DNA of 64,000 nucleotides from Lentisphaerota bacterium (lineage in GTDB: Bacteria; Verrucomicrobiota; Lentisphaeria; Victivallales; Victivallaceae), in assembly GCA_015061815.1 (NCBI GenBank), contig SUVW01000001.1:124001-188000 (forward strand), read 5' to 3'. Below are positions 42,013-50,873 of the stretch, piece by piece. Every line of letters starts with the position of its first letter. Positions within the stretch are counted from its first letter, which is position 1. Below the pieces are notes generated by a model, which ran no database searches, was not told where the DNA came from, and saw only the letters and a list, made by a program, of their open reading frames with translations. Both the position numbers and the translations under genes were made by a program.

Positions 42013-44760
42013 TCAATCCCGCGATATACATATTATCTCACCGATATCGATCCAAGAAAATATATTCGGGGTCAAAACGAACTCCACTTTGCTGACGGCT
42101 TTATCCGGCAATGACCACCAGAATATATATTTGCGGTACCAGATCCCGCGTCCGCCGGTAAATCCCTGCCGATCCTGAAGTTTCATCGAGCTGCCATCTG
42201 CAAAGAAAACGGTGCCGCCAACTGCTTTCAAACCGTATGTCTGATTATTCCAGCCGCACATGACCAGATTTTTCAATTTCTGCGCTTCCGGAAAATTCAG
42301 TGTGATCATCGGCCGTATTTTACCCAACCGGTTACGGGAATTGCTCCAGCGCGGTCCTTTGACAAAATTACCGTCACTTAAAGCCTCGGCTTTTTCTTTG
42401 CTGCACGGTTCATCCCCGGTAATAACCGCACTCCATTTGCGGTTTATTTTCAGTGGAGATTCCGCTTTCTCACGGGGAACAAAATAGAGTGAACGTCCGG
42501 CAACTCCAGCTCGCAGATTCAACTTCATAACGGCATTTTTTCCATCATGGCGTATACGGATCGCAGTGCGGCGGACCGGTTCCAACATCAACTCGGTAAT
42601 AGAATTATCTCCGGAAATCAATTCGATACTGCACATCTCTTTTGAGGAATACTGGATAAACAAATCCCCAGCTTCAGCCGGGAGATTCCACTGAATCGTC
42701 ATCCCATCCATTCCGGCACGGCGATAAGTTTGACCCTGAAAATGCTCCAGGAATGCCCCATTCATACTCTCCGGGGTACCGCCATTTTCCGTTTCAGGAG
42801 CAATCATTCTGGAGTTTATCAGCGGCAGATAATCTTTCAAATCGATCACTGCGGCATTCTTTTTTCCGTTATACAGTTTTTCAGCCATAATATTATTCGG
42901 CTTGATTTGAGTATTCCAGATATTTTCAATTTTCTCCGCAGCCGCCGCACTGTGAGGAATAATGTAAAATGCACTGTGCGTCATTTCATCCACTTCAAAA
43001 GCGACTTTCGCATCTGACGCAGAAATCTTATCCAATTTAACCGGACCATTCAAACTCATCCGGTAAACAGCTGCCGCTTTTTTACCCGGCGGCAATGCCG
43101 TTTCGATCCGGAATTTCCCCGGAGATGGGATCGTGATCCCTTTTGCATCAGATACACATCCGGTATTAATGAGCATAAGCATTGTCGCTTCATCATCTAT
43201 AGTCCGCAGCAAGTGAGCCGACACACCGGCCGGCAGCTTGATCGAGTGACCGACCTGATAAGATTTGCGCAAAAGGTGTGCTGCGTTTTTCAGTTCGCCA
43301 TTGACAAGCCCCATCGAGTACCAGGTTTCCGGACTGGAAACCGGACCATAGGTCAATGAACCATTCACATACATCCAATATCCGAGACTCTGGGTTCCTG
43401 CTGCCACTGCTCCGCGTGCCATATAATGCAGTTCCTCCCGATTTGGAAAACGCTTCCAATGGGCATTTTTATAAGCGTAACACCCGATCAGTGTCCAGAA
43501 CGATCCCGGTTCATTGGCCGCCCGCACGACATTGCCAAGATCGTAAACTTCACTGACTTTACGGCCGGCAGAAACAGCATACGGATCCATGACCACAATA
43601 TCCGTGATCCGGGCATAGTTATAATATTCTCCCGGCTTGAATGTTCCGTTTATGGTGGACAAATTAAGCAGACTTTGAGCCTTTTCGTTCTTATTTCTGA
43701 CCGTTTTATTAAGCCCGGGTGCATTGCTTCCCAAACGGAGCCAGGGCGGATTGATATTCGTAAAACGGAGATAATCCCCCACGTCAGGTTCGTCAGTAAG
43801 ATAATCCGCGATCACTCCGGGAACATTACGGTAATGCTCATAATCGCCTTTGATCATAAAAATGCTTCCGATTCCGTGACGGAAATAATTTACGACCTCA
43901 TTAACCGGGATCGTTCCGTGACTCCATATAACATCAAAGTGATGCCACTTCATGTTTTCCGGGTGCGGGCCGCTGTAAATGGCAAAATAAAATTTGTTGG
44001 GGTGAGCCTGAAATCTATACCCGGAATTTACTCCGCCACACTCAAAAATCAATGTATGATGCGTCCCTTTTATCAGAGCTTCCGGCAGCTGCAGCACCAC
44101 CGGTGTAATTCCACCGAAAGTTTCACCGGCAGAAATTCTATCCGAAAAATCGATTCCGTCAAAAAGCACCTTTTCAACAGCCGCACCGCCGGGATTTTTC
44201 ACCCAGAAATTAAGTTGCCGCATAGAATCATCCATTGTCAATCTCACCAGCGGTGAACGCGGCTGCTTACGCACATCCACGCAGCTTTCATATAAAATTT
44301 TTCCCTCGGCAGCCAACTGGAGTTTGACCGCTTTTTCCGGATGACGGCGGAAACGGATCATCAAATGAACCACCTGCCCCGGCCGGGGAGAAGCCGGAGA
44401 TATACGATACCACACGACATTGCGCCCGGCCTGTTTCATGACTTCCGATTGCGCAACGCCATCCAGCAGCAATTCCAATGGCGGCAGTTTCTGATTTTTA
44501 CCGCAATAAATAAAACTGATTTCAAACATTCCACCTTCAGTAAAATATTCCGGATAGAACTGGATCGGTTCTCCCTTTTCATTCCGCCAGCCCCAAGCTT
44601 CAAAATAGTGTTTTTCTGCTGCCCCTTTATACCCGTAATCCGGAGCATAAGTCATTGCTGCCACCCGCCAGTCCGGATAACTTTCCGCCGGAGCTGCCAT
44701 CGCAGTTCCCCAAATGGTCATCACAACCGTTAACAGAATTTTCGTTGCGCTTTTTTTCAC
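42013..44760 (-). CDS. Large exported hydrolase-like protein, tandem paralogue A
   Basis: This 915-residue protein has a signal peptide (MKKSATKILLTVVMTIWGTAMAA). Two beta-rich N-terminal modules (about 30-270) precede a TIM-barrel-like central domain (about 270-560). That domain contains VIADYLTDEPDVGDYLRF, DIVVMDPYAV, FWTLIGCYAYK and GTQSLGYWMYVNGS, a pattern like GH-A type barrels with Glu in DEPD as a candidate catalytic residue. The C-terminal part has more sandwich modules, ending FADGSSMKLQDRQGF...DIGEIICISRD. The start is GTG with AAAGGAGA 6 nt upstream. The upstream gene (44787-47507) is a full-length paralogue. Family not recognised. Confidence 0.8.
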   Translation of the reverse strand: MKKSATKILLTVVMTIWGTAMAAPAESYPDWRVAAMTYAPDYGYKGAAEKHYFEAWGWRNEKGEPIQFYPEYFTEGGMFEISFIYCGKNQKLPPLELLLDGVAQSEVMKQAGRNVVWYRISPASPRPGQVVHLMIRFRRHPEKAVKLQLAAEGKILYESCVDVRKQPRSPLVRLTMDDSMRQLNFWVKNPGGAAVEKVLFDGIDFSDRISAGETFGGITPVVLQLPEALIKGTHHTLIFECGGVNSGYRFQAHPNKFYFAIYSGPHPENMKWHHFDVIWSHGTIPVNEVVNYFRHGIGSIFMIKGDYEHYRNVPGVIADYLTDEPDVGDYLRFTNINPPWLRLGSNAPGLNKTVRNKNEKAQSLLNLSTINGTFKPGEYYNYARITDIVVMDPYAVSAGRKVSEVYDLGNVVRAANEPGSFWTLIGCYAYKNAHWKRFPNREELHYMARGAVAAGTQSLGYWMYVNGSLTYGPVSSPETWYSMGLVNGELKNAAHLLRKSYQVGHSIKLPAGVSAHLLRTIDDEATMLMLINTGCVSDAKGITIPSPGKFRIETALPPGKKAAAVYRMSLNGPVKLDKISASDAKVAFEVDEMTHSAFYIIPHSAAAAEKIENIWNTQIKPNNIMAEKLYNGKKNAAVIDLKDYLPLINSRMIAPETENGGTPESMNGAFLEHFQGQTYRRAGMDGMTIQWNLPAEAGDLFIQYSSKEMCSIELISGDNSITELMLEPVRRTAIRIRHDGKNAVMKLNLRAGVAGRSLYFVPREKAESPLKINRKWSAVITGDEPCSKEKAEALSDGNFVKGPRWSNSRNRLGKIRPMITLNFPEAQKLKNLVMCGWNNQTYGLKAVGGTVFFADGSSMKLQDRQGFTGGRGIWYRKYIFWWSLPDKAVSKVEFVLTPNIFSWIDIGEIICISRD

Positions 44761-44786
44761 TTTCTTCTCCTTTTACAAAATATTTA

Positions 44787-47507
44787 TTAACGCGAAATTC
44801 CGATCACTTCTCCCAAAAACAGCCAAAAATGGTTTTCCGGTACCGGATTCAACACGATCCTCTGTACCGGCTTATCCGGCAACTCCCAATGCATTACAAA
44901 TTTACGGTATCCGGCTCCGATGCCGCCGCGAAACCCCGGACGGGACGGTAATTCCATACAACTGCCATCGGTGAACCAAACAGTCGCCTGCAACTTCCGG
45001 AGCGCATACCAACGATTGTAATGGCCGCAGACGATCAGGTGCCGCAAGCTTTCCGGATTTTGCAATTCAGCAGTTACTTCAATTTTTTTAGTTGCAAGCC
45101 GATTTTTTGAGTTGCTCCAGCGCGGCCCTTTCAGAAGATCTCCATCATTCAATGTTTCAGCCTTTTCTTTGCTGAATGGGTCATCCCCGGTAACAGAACA
45201 CTTTAATAAAGTCCGTTTAAAATCCAGTTTACTGATGTCAGAGTGTTTGATGAATAAAATATTTTCACCGGCAACACCATTTTTCAAAGAAAGTGTCAAT
45301 CTGCCTTTACGTCCATCATGTTTCCATTGTACAATCCGGCGCACTGACGGCTGCAACAGCATTTTTTCTTTTTTTCCGGATTTTTCCACGATCAATTCCG
45401 CAAACTCTCCGGTTGAATACTGTAAAATCACTTCTCCGGCAACCGCAGGCAATTCCCATGTCAGACTCATTGCCGCGCTCCCCTGCATAAAACTCTGCCC
45501 CTGCAGAGAATCCAAAGCTGATTGGGAAAAATCAACCTTTTCCGCCCCTTCCGATGCCGCCGGAGCAATTTTTTCTGCATAAGGCAGCGATACGGCAAGT
45601 GCGGCAAAATCCGCATCCGGAGCTTCAAGCTTACCACGCAGTATCATATCGGCCACCCGGTTTCGCGGTTCAATAACTTCCCGGAATACCGTCTTCACCT
45701 TTTCTGCAGCCCCTCCGGAATGGAATATCACAAAAGCGGCACACTCTCCCAAGCCGGAAACGTTGAATCTCACTTCCCCGCCGTTATCGGTAAATTTAAC
45801 CTCTGACATACCATCCACCGACAATCTGCCGACTTCCGTACTCCGTACTCCGGCAGGAAGTTTTATCCGCGTTTCAAATGCAGGCAAAGCCGGAACCGTG
45901 AGTCCTTTTTGATCTGACCGGCTGTTTTTATTCAGTAAAATCACGATTGTCGCCTCATCTCCGGCAGTACGTAAAACCGATCCGATAACAGTTTCCGGCA
46001 CCTTGATGACCGAACTGTCGGCCGGATTACTGATCTCCAGCAAATGTCCGATCATTTTCATTTCACCGTTAAGTTTGCCCATATAATTCCACAGCTGCGG
46101 ATTACTCGCCGGACCTTTGGTCAAAGTGCCGTCAACATACATCCAGTAACCGATGGAACTGGCCCCGCCTGCAAGCGAACTCCAAGCCATTAAACGCATC
46201 TCCTGATTATTGGGAAAACGTTTCCATTTGGATGTAGTCGGACGGCTGACACACCCCAGAACCATCCAGCTGGGCAAAGGTTCCGCAGCGATCCTCGACA
46301 CCCGGGCAGTTGGATAGCAGGTCACCGGCTGCAAGTCAGAACTTATGCAATAATAATCCACTGCCGTAAAATCAGCCATCCGTCCGTAAGCAAAAAAATT
46401 TGCAGGACGATTGGTTTTATCCAGCACCAGCATATTCGGCACATGACTTAATCCGTGAATGATATTTTCGGCGCGGCGGTTAACGAACGGAGCCAGCATC
46501 CCCAAACGCTGTCCCATCCAGCGGATTTCTTTAAATCTACTGGCTTCGGTGGCATCCGGTTCATCCGGCAAATAGTTGGCCGTAACAGTTTTCAGACTGC
46601 GATATTCAGGTAATTTATCCGGCGGGATGGATACAACGGCACCGATATTTTCTTCACCAAATTGTTTGATCGTGTCCGCTGCAGTAACATGCAAATTCCA
46701 AAAATCATCAAAGTTATGATATTTCATCCCCCCGTTTACCGGACCATTATAAATTCCGGCATGAAAAATATTGCTGAAAGCCCTGAATGAAACTGCGCTG
46801 CCGCCTTTTTTATGGCCGATATATACATTATGAAAACTTCCTTTAACCAATTTCTGATCAAAAGATACAGATACCGGGACAGTACCGCCGTAGAAACTGC
46901 CGATTTTTGCACGGCTGGTATGATCCACGCCATCAAACATGACCCGCGTGATTTTTTCCCGGCCATCGACCCACAAATGTACAGTTTTCATATCCCGGCT
47001 CAAAATCACCCGGCGTATAAGTTTATTACAGGGAAGACTTCTAAAATCGACGACATGGACAAAAGTCCGGTTATCGGCAGTCTCAAATTTGAATTCAACA
47101 GTTTTTTCAGGAGTATACCAGAACTTGACAAGCAGTGAAAAAACTTCTCCCGGCTGAACGGTTTCCGGCACGATCCGGTGCCACACGACATTACCGGAGG
47201 TGCGGTAACAATCTGCTATATTTTTACCGTCCAGCCGGATATTTTTTATTGTTGCCGGCTTTTTGCCGCGATAAATAAAATAGAGTTCAAAAGTCGTACA
47301 ATTGTTTTCCATCCACCGGACATCTGTCCAGGGAACCAGTAATTTCCCATCCGGATTTTTTATCCCCCAGTCCTTCCCCCAATCTTTAACTTTAGTATCA
47401 CGCAAAGGACGATAAAATGAACTTAACAGCTCCCATTCCCCGGCCTGTACCGCAACAGCAGCAATTATCAATAATAATGATAACATTTTACACATTGCCA
47501 CTTTCAT
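44787..47507 (-). CDS. Large exported hydrolase-like protein, tandem paralogue B
   Basis: This 906-residue protein has a signal peptide (MKVAMCKMLSLLLIIAAVAVQAG). The same domain plan as paralogue A is visible: VTANYLPDEPDATEASRFKEI, DFTAVDYYCIS, SWMVLGCVSRPTTSKWKRFPN and SIGYWMYVDGTLTKGPASNP. The C-terminal blocks SVTGDDPFSKEKAETLNDGDLLKGPRWSNSKNRL and FTDGSCMELPSRPGF...FLGEVIGISR match ITGDEPCSKEKAEALSDGNFVKGPRWSNSRNRL and its ending in A. AAAGGG lies 7 nt before the ATG. The pair arose by duplication and is transcribed together, 26 nt apart. Probably a secreted polysaccharide-active enzyme; substrate unknown. Confidence 0.8.
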   Translation of the reverse strand: MKVAMCKMLSLLLIIAAVAVQAGEWELLSSFYRPLRDTKVKDWGKDWGIKNPDGKLLVPWTDVRWMENNCTTFELYFIYRGKKPATIKNIRLDGKNIADCYRTSGNVVWHRIVPETVQPGEVFSLLVKFWYTPEKTVEFKFETADNRTFVHVVDFRSLPCNKLIRRVILSRDMKTVHLWVDGREKITRVMFDGVDHTSRAKIGSFYGGTVPVSVSFDQKLVKGSFHNVYIGHKKGGSAVSFRAFSNIFHAGIYNGPVNGGMKYHNFDDFWNLHVTAADTIKQFGEENIGAVVSIPPDKLPEYRSLKTVTANYLPDEPDATEASRFKEIRWMGQRLGMLAPFVNRRAENIIHGLSHVPNMLVLDKTNRPANFFAYGRMADFTAVDYYCISSDLQPVTCYPTARVSRIAAEPLPSWMVLGCVSRPTTSKWKRFPNNQEMRLMAWSSLAGGASSIGYWMYVDGTLTKGPASNPQLWNYMGKLNGEMKMIGHLLEISNPADSSVIKVPETVIGSVLRTAGDEATIVILLNKNSRSDQKGLTVPALPAFETRIKLPAGVRSTEVGRLSVDGMSEVKFTDNGGEVRFNVSGLGECAAFVIFHSGGAAEKVKTVFREVIEPRNRVADMILRGKLEAPDADFAALAVSLPYAEKIAPAASEGAEKVDFSQSALDSLQGQSFMQGSAAMSLTWELPAVAGEVILQYSTGEFAELIVEKSGKKEKMLLQPSVRRIVQWKHDGRKGRLTLSLKNGVAGENILFIKHSDISKLDFKRTLLKCSVTGDDPFSKEKAETLNDGDLLKGPRWSNSKNRLATKKIEVTAELQNPESLRHLIVCGHYNRWYALRKLQATVWFTDGSCMELPSRPGFRGGIGAGYRKFVMHWELPDKPVQRIVLNPVPENHFWLFLGEVIGISR

Positions 47508-47681
47508 ACCATATCCCTTTCGTAATACTATATAATAAACCCCTTACAGATGACATAATATATAATTTACGAAGAAAAAAAGCAATATTATAGTGCATTA
47601 TGGCTGGCATTGGAACTGAAAAAAATAATTTTCCAACGATAAAACAAAAATAATTAAATGCATTAATACAAAATTAAGGCA

Positions 47682-48503
47682 TCAATTTTCAGAAGGAATT
47701 TCACAACTTAAAAATTCCCGGTGGACATCTTTATCGCCGTAACGGTCATCCGCTTGAGGAGCCAACTCTTCCGGAGTATAATTGGATTGAATCTTTTCCG
47801 CGCAGATCTTCCGCTGTTCCGCATCCGCATGGAAAATTATCCGCCATGTCCGGCAGCCGAGCTGCCACGAACCTGATTCAGGCAGAAATTTCACCCGTTT
47901 GCGCGAAGCGTCAAGTGGTTCATTGGCCAGATGTATGGCCGAAAAATTGAGCAGATCCAGACCGCTCCGGCGGAAAATAAATGCCGCTTCTGCACGGAAT
48001 CGGGATGTGTACTCCACTTCCCAGCGAATCTTTCCGGCTTCCGGCACTTCCATACGCCAACCTGCGACCGAATCCGGAAATGCATCGGCTTCCGGGATAT
48101 ACGGTTTTATATCCAGTACCGGTGTTCCGTCAAGCATATCCATTTCCGCGATTTTCAGCCGGTTGCCGGAAATCCCGGTCAACCGGACACAGCTCAAGCC
48201 GACCGGATTGACCCGATACGGTGAACGAGTGGCAAAAAGACTGCGGCATGGTCCATCGGCTGGAAATGGCGGCCGCACTTTGGCTTTCCATGCCCGTTTT
48301 TGATTCAGATGAAAACAGAATATCACCCAGATCCGCTCAAATCCTGCCAGATCGCTCACCGCATCTCCCCCGTAGGCAGGGAGCAATTCGATCACCCCGT
48401 CGCTGCCGTCAAATGCTCCCTGACGCGGTGTTTCATAACGGTATTTACGCGCACAGCGGACGACACCGATCGGCTGAAATTCTATTTTTTGCATCTCACC
48501 CAT
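47682..48503 (-). CDS. trmO: tRNA (N6-threonylcarbamoyladenosine37-N6)-methyltransferase TrmO-like
   Basis: This protein of about 273 residues has a TsaA/TrmO beta-barrel N-terminal domain (FQPIGVVRCARKYRYETPRQG, then FERIWVIFCFHLN, RSLFATRSPYRVNPVGLSCVRL, LDGTPVLDIKPYIP). It should methylate t6A at tRNA position 37. The C-terminal part (about 170-273) is less conserved. Candidate starts are TTG 48509, ATG 48503 and ATG 48494. None has a good ribosome site, as a terminator hairpin ends a few bases upstream, so initiation may be weak or leaderless. It is downstream of the secretin operon on the same strand. Confidence 0.85.
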   Translation of the reverse strand: MGEMQKIEFQPIGVVRCARKYRYETPRQGAFDGSDGVIELLPAYGGDAVSDLAGFERIWVIFCFHLNQKRAWKAKVRPPFPADGPCRSLFATRSPYRVNPVGLSCVRLTGISGNRLKIAEMDMLDGTPVLDIKPYIPEADAFPDSVAGWRMEVPEAGKIRWEVEYTSRFRAEAAFIFRRSGLDLLNFSAIHLANEPLDASRKRVKFLPESGSWQLGCRTWRIIFHADAEQRKICAEKIQSNYTPEELAPQADDRYGDKDVHREFLSCEIPSEN

Positions 48504-48505
48504 AA

Positions 48506-48532
48506 TCAAAAAAGCCCCGGCTTAACCGGGGC
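48506..48532 (-). terminator. Terminator of the secretin operon
   Basis: GCCCCGG (48514-48520) and CCGGGGC (48526-48532), loop CTTAA. On the minus strand six T follow directly. It is 16 nt past the secretin stop and only a few bases before the trmO start. Confidence 0.9.
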
Positions 48533-48547
48533 AAAAATCATATGTTT

Positions 48548-50851
48548 TTACAGATTTCTGGAAAATTCCGGCAATCCCCTCTGACCGCCGATATTTGCCG
48601 CTTTGCCGGTCTTGGGATCTTTGTTCCACGCCGATCCATCGGTATCCACCAGTTTGCAGGTCATAAATACCAGCAAATTATTCTTTTTACTGATGGTGTA
48701 TTTGGACTGGAAAAGACGGCCGATCAGCGGGATATCTCCCAGAATCGGAATCTTGTCATGCATCTGGGTCGTCAAATCCTGGGCGATACTGCCGATAAGC
48801 ACCGTTTCACCGTCACGCAAAGTCACATTGGTGTTGATCGAACGGGTATTGATAACCGCCTTTTTCTGATATTCACCGTCATCATCCTCATTATCCGGAT
48901 TACGGCTGTCCACGATCAGCCAGGAGTCGAACTGTTTGATCGTAAATTTGACATCAGTGGTAATCAAGTCACCCTGAACTTTGGGCGTAACGGTAAAGTT
49001 ATTGATACCCAATGCCTGTTCATCATCAAGTGTCGGCTGCGGTTGAGGCACATACACCCTCGCCTTTTCGGTATTTTCATTATCAACATCCTCGTATTCG
49101 CCGGGATAGTAGTGCATTTCTGACATATTCACATACGCCTGCGCTCCGGCGCGGGTCGTGACCCGGGGAGAATACAATATATCGGAGGAATCGGCCCAGT
49201 CAAGCGCATAGACACTGAATCCCAACTGGTTGCGTTTATCCGCCCAGTTGAAGTTGTAAGTCGCATCATTATCTTTCCCATTGACAAAAGTGGCAGCTAC
49301 CGCATTCCCGCCGAAACGGTCATTGGCATCGTCGTTGGCATAGTGCCGGAGCAGCGAATTGCCGCCGGCCTGAAAATTCACATTGCTGTTGACGCGGGAG
49401 TACTGCCAGTTGAATCCAAGTTCATCCAAATCATTCTGGGCGACTTCCAGAAATTTGAACATCAACTGCACCATCGGCGTACCTTTTTCGCTGTTATTGG
49501 CCAGCCACTGCTCAATTTTCCGCTGGTTGGCCGGAGTATTCCGGGAAATAACCTCGTTACGCACCTGTGACAATGTCAATGATGAACCGGGGCCGAAGAC
49601 GACCTGCGCACCGGACTGCAAGTTCTCTTTCAATGTTTCAGCTGTGTCATCCGGAGAAAGCGCGAAACTGAATACCTGCACATTCATTTTTTCCAACTGC
49701 TGACCTTTGGCAACAATGACCACTGCATTGTCATCAAGTTTGAAACTCAAGTCGCCGCGCTCCTGCAATTCCGTAAGAATATCATAAAGCGAACTTTTTC
49801 CGGGAGAGTAACCGGCCAGTTTCGGCGCATTTTTCGGATCATCATGCTTGATATCCCGAATAACGAAGTTGATTCCCCGTTTGGCCGGATCATTCTCTTC
49901 GGCCTGACGGCGCAAGTCATCGACCGCCTCTTTGAATGTCTGCAAATCATCATACAGCACAAAGTTGGGGATTATGATCGCCCGCAGCTGTTTTTCCAGA
50001 TCACCGATCTCTTTTTTATCCACCGGCGAAGCCAACTGATTTTCGCCGCTGCCGGCATCAGATTCAGCTACTATCGGAATCGAAGACTGCCACTCGACAT
50101 CACCGACCATCCGGCGGGCAGAAGCATTGGCTCTGGCAGTTGCCGCATCTTTGATCCGGATATTTATTGCCATCATATTCTGCTGCGCCACCGCGTTGAA
50201 TGGATCGATCAGCTGAACTTCCTCAAATTTCCTTTTGGCTTTCATCAATTCATCCCGCTTGGCCAGTGCGATACCCTGCTCGATAAGCAGTTGTATCTGA
50301 TACTCCTGCGCGCTGAAATTGGGTTCCATTTTGGTGATTTCGGCATTCTCACGGTTCGTGGCGGCCTCCCGGCGGGTGGAGTAGAATTTTATCCGTTTTT
50401 CCAACTCCTCTTTGCGCTCCGGACAATATTCCAATGCTTCCTCGCACAATTTGACTGCTTCATCAAAATCATAGGAAGTGACCAATTCATCCGCCTTTTT
50501 CATCGCCTCATCGGCCATCATATAGTAACAGTCGGAAATACGTTTCCGGCAGAATTCGATCTTATCTTTGAATCTCTCACCGGCACCGGTGGGCGAAAGC
50601 AGTTTCACCACTTCCCGGTATTTGGCGATAGCTTCCCGGTATTTGGCATCCTGCATAAACTTATTGGCCTCATTGACCATTTTGGTACTGCGGAAAAGCA
50701 GCTCCTGACGGCCGATATTTTCCAACGCTTCAGCTTTGCTGGATATACCGCTTTTTTCCGGGAAAATTTCCGGTCCGGCACTCTCCGCCGCCATTGCCAT
50801 CACTCCCAGAACCACACCCGGGGCCAGCAACATAATCTTCTTATTTATCAT
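48548..50851 (-). CDS. Secretin-family outer-membrane protein (copy 1)
   Basis: This 767-residue protein has a signal peptide (MINKKIMLLAPGVVLGVMAMAAES) and a TPR-like helical region (about 40-230, NEANKFMQDAKYREAIAKYREVVKLL). Short periplasmic domains (about 300-430) and a C-terminal secretin domain follow, ending RDGETVLIGSIAQD...HDKIPILGDIPLIGRLFQSKYTISKKNNLLVFMTCKLVDTDG. That ending is the signature V.IGGL....KIPILGDIP.LG.LF of the GspD/PilQ family. It forms an outer-membrane ring for type II secretion or pili. GGAGG lies 8 nt before the ATG. It is 22 nt after the second secretin and the last gene of the pilus-like operon. Confidence 0.92.
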   Translation of the reverse strand: MINKKIMLLAPGVVLGVMAMAAESAGPEIFPEKSGISSKAEALENIGRQELLFRSTKMVNEANKFMQDAKYREAIAKYREVVKLLSPTGAGERFKDKIEFCRKRISDCYYMMADEAMKKADELVTSYDFDEAVKLCEEALEYCPERKEELEKRIKFYSTRREAATNRENAEITKMEPNFSAQEYQIQLLIEQGIALAKRDELMKAKRKFEEVQLIDPFNAVAQQNMMAINIRIKDAATARANASARRMVGDVEWQSSIPIVAESDAGSGENQLASPVDKKEIGDLEKQLRAIIIPNFVLYDDLQTFKEAVDDLRRQAEENDPAKRGINFVIRDIKHDDPKNAPKLAGYSPGKSSLYDILTELQERGDLSFKLDDNAVVIVAKGQQLEKMNVQVFSFALSPDDTAETLKENLQSGAQVVFGPGSSLTLSQVRNEVISRNTPANQRKIEQWLANNSEKGTPMVQLMFKFLEVAQNDLDELGFNWQYSRVNSNVNFQAGGNSLLRHYANDDANDRFGGNAVAATFVNGKDNDATYNFNWADKRNQLGFSVYALDWADSSDILYSPRVTTRAGAQAYVNMSEMHYYPGEYEDVDNENTEKARVYVPQPQPTLDDEQALGINNFTVTPKVQGDLITTDVKFTIKQFDSWLIVDSRNPDNEDDDGEYQKKAVINTRSINTNVTLRDGETVLIGSIAQDLTTQMHDKIPILGDIPLIGRLFQSKYTISKKNNLLVFMTCKLVDTDGSAWNKDPKTGKAANIGGQRGLPEFSRNL

Positions 50852-50873
50852 CGTTCTTATCCTCCGAACTTAA

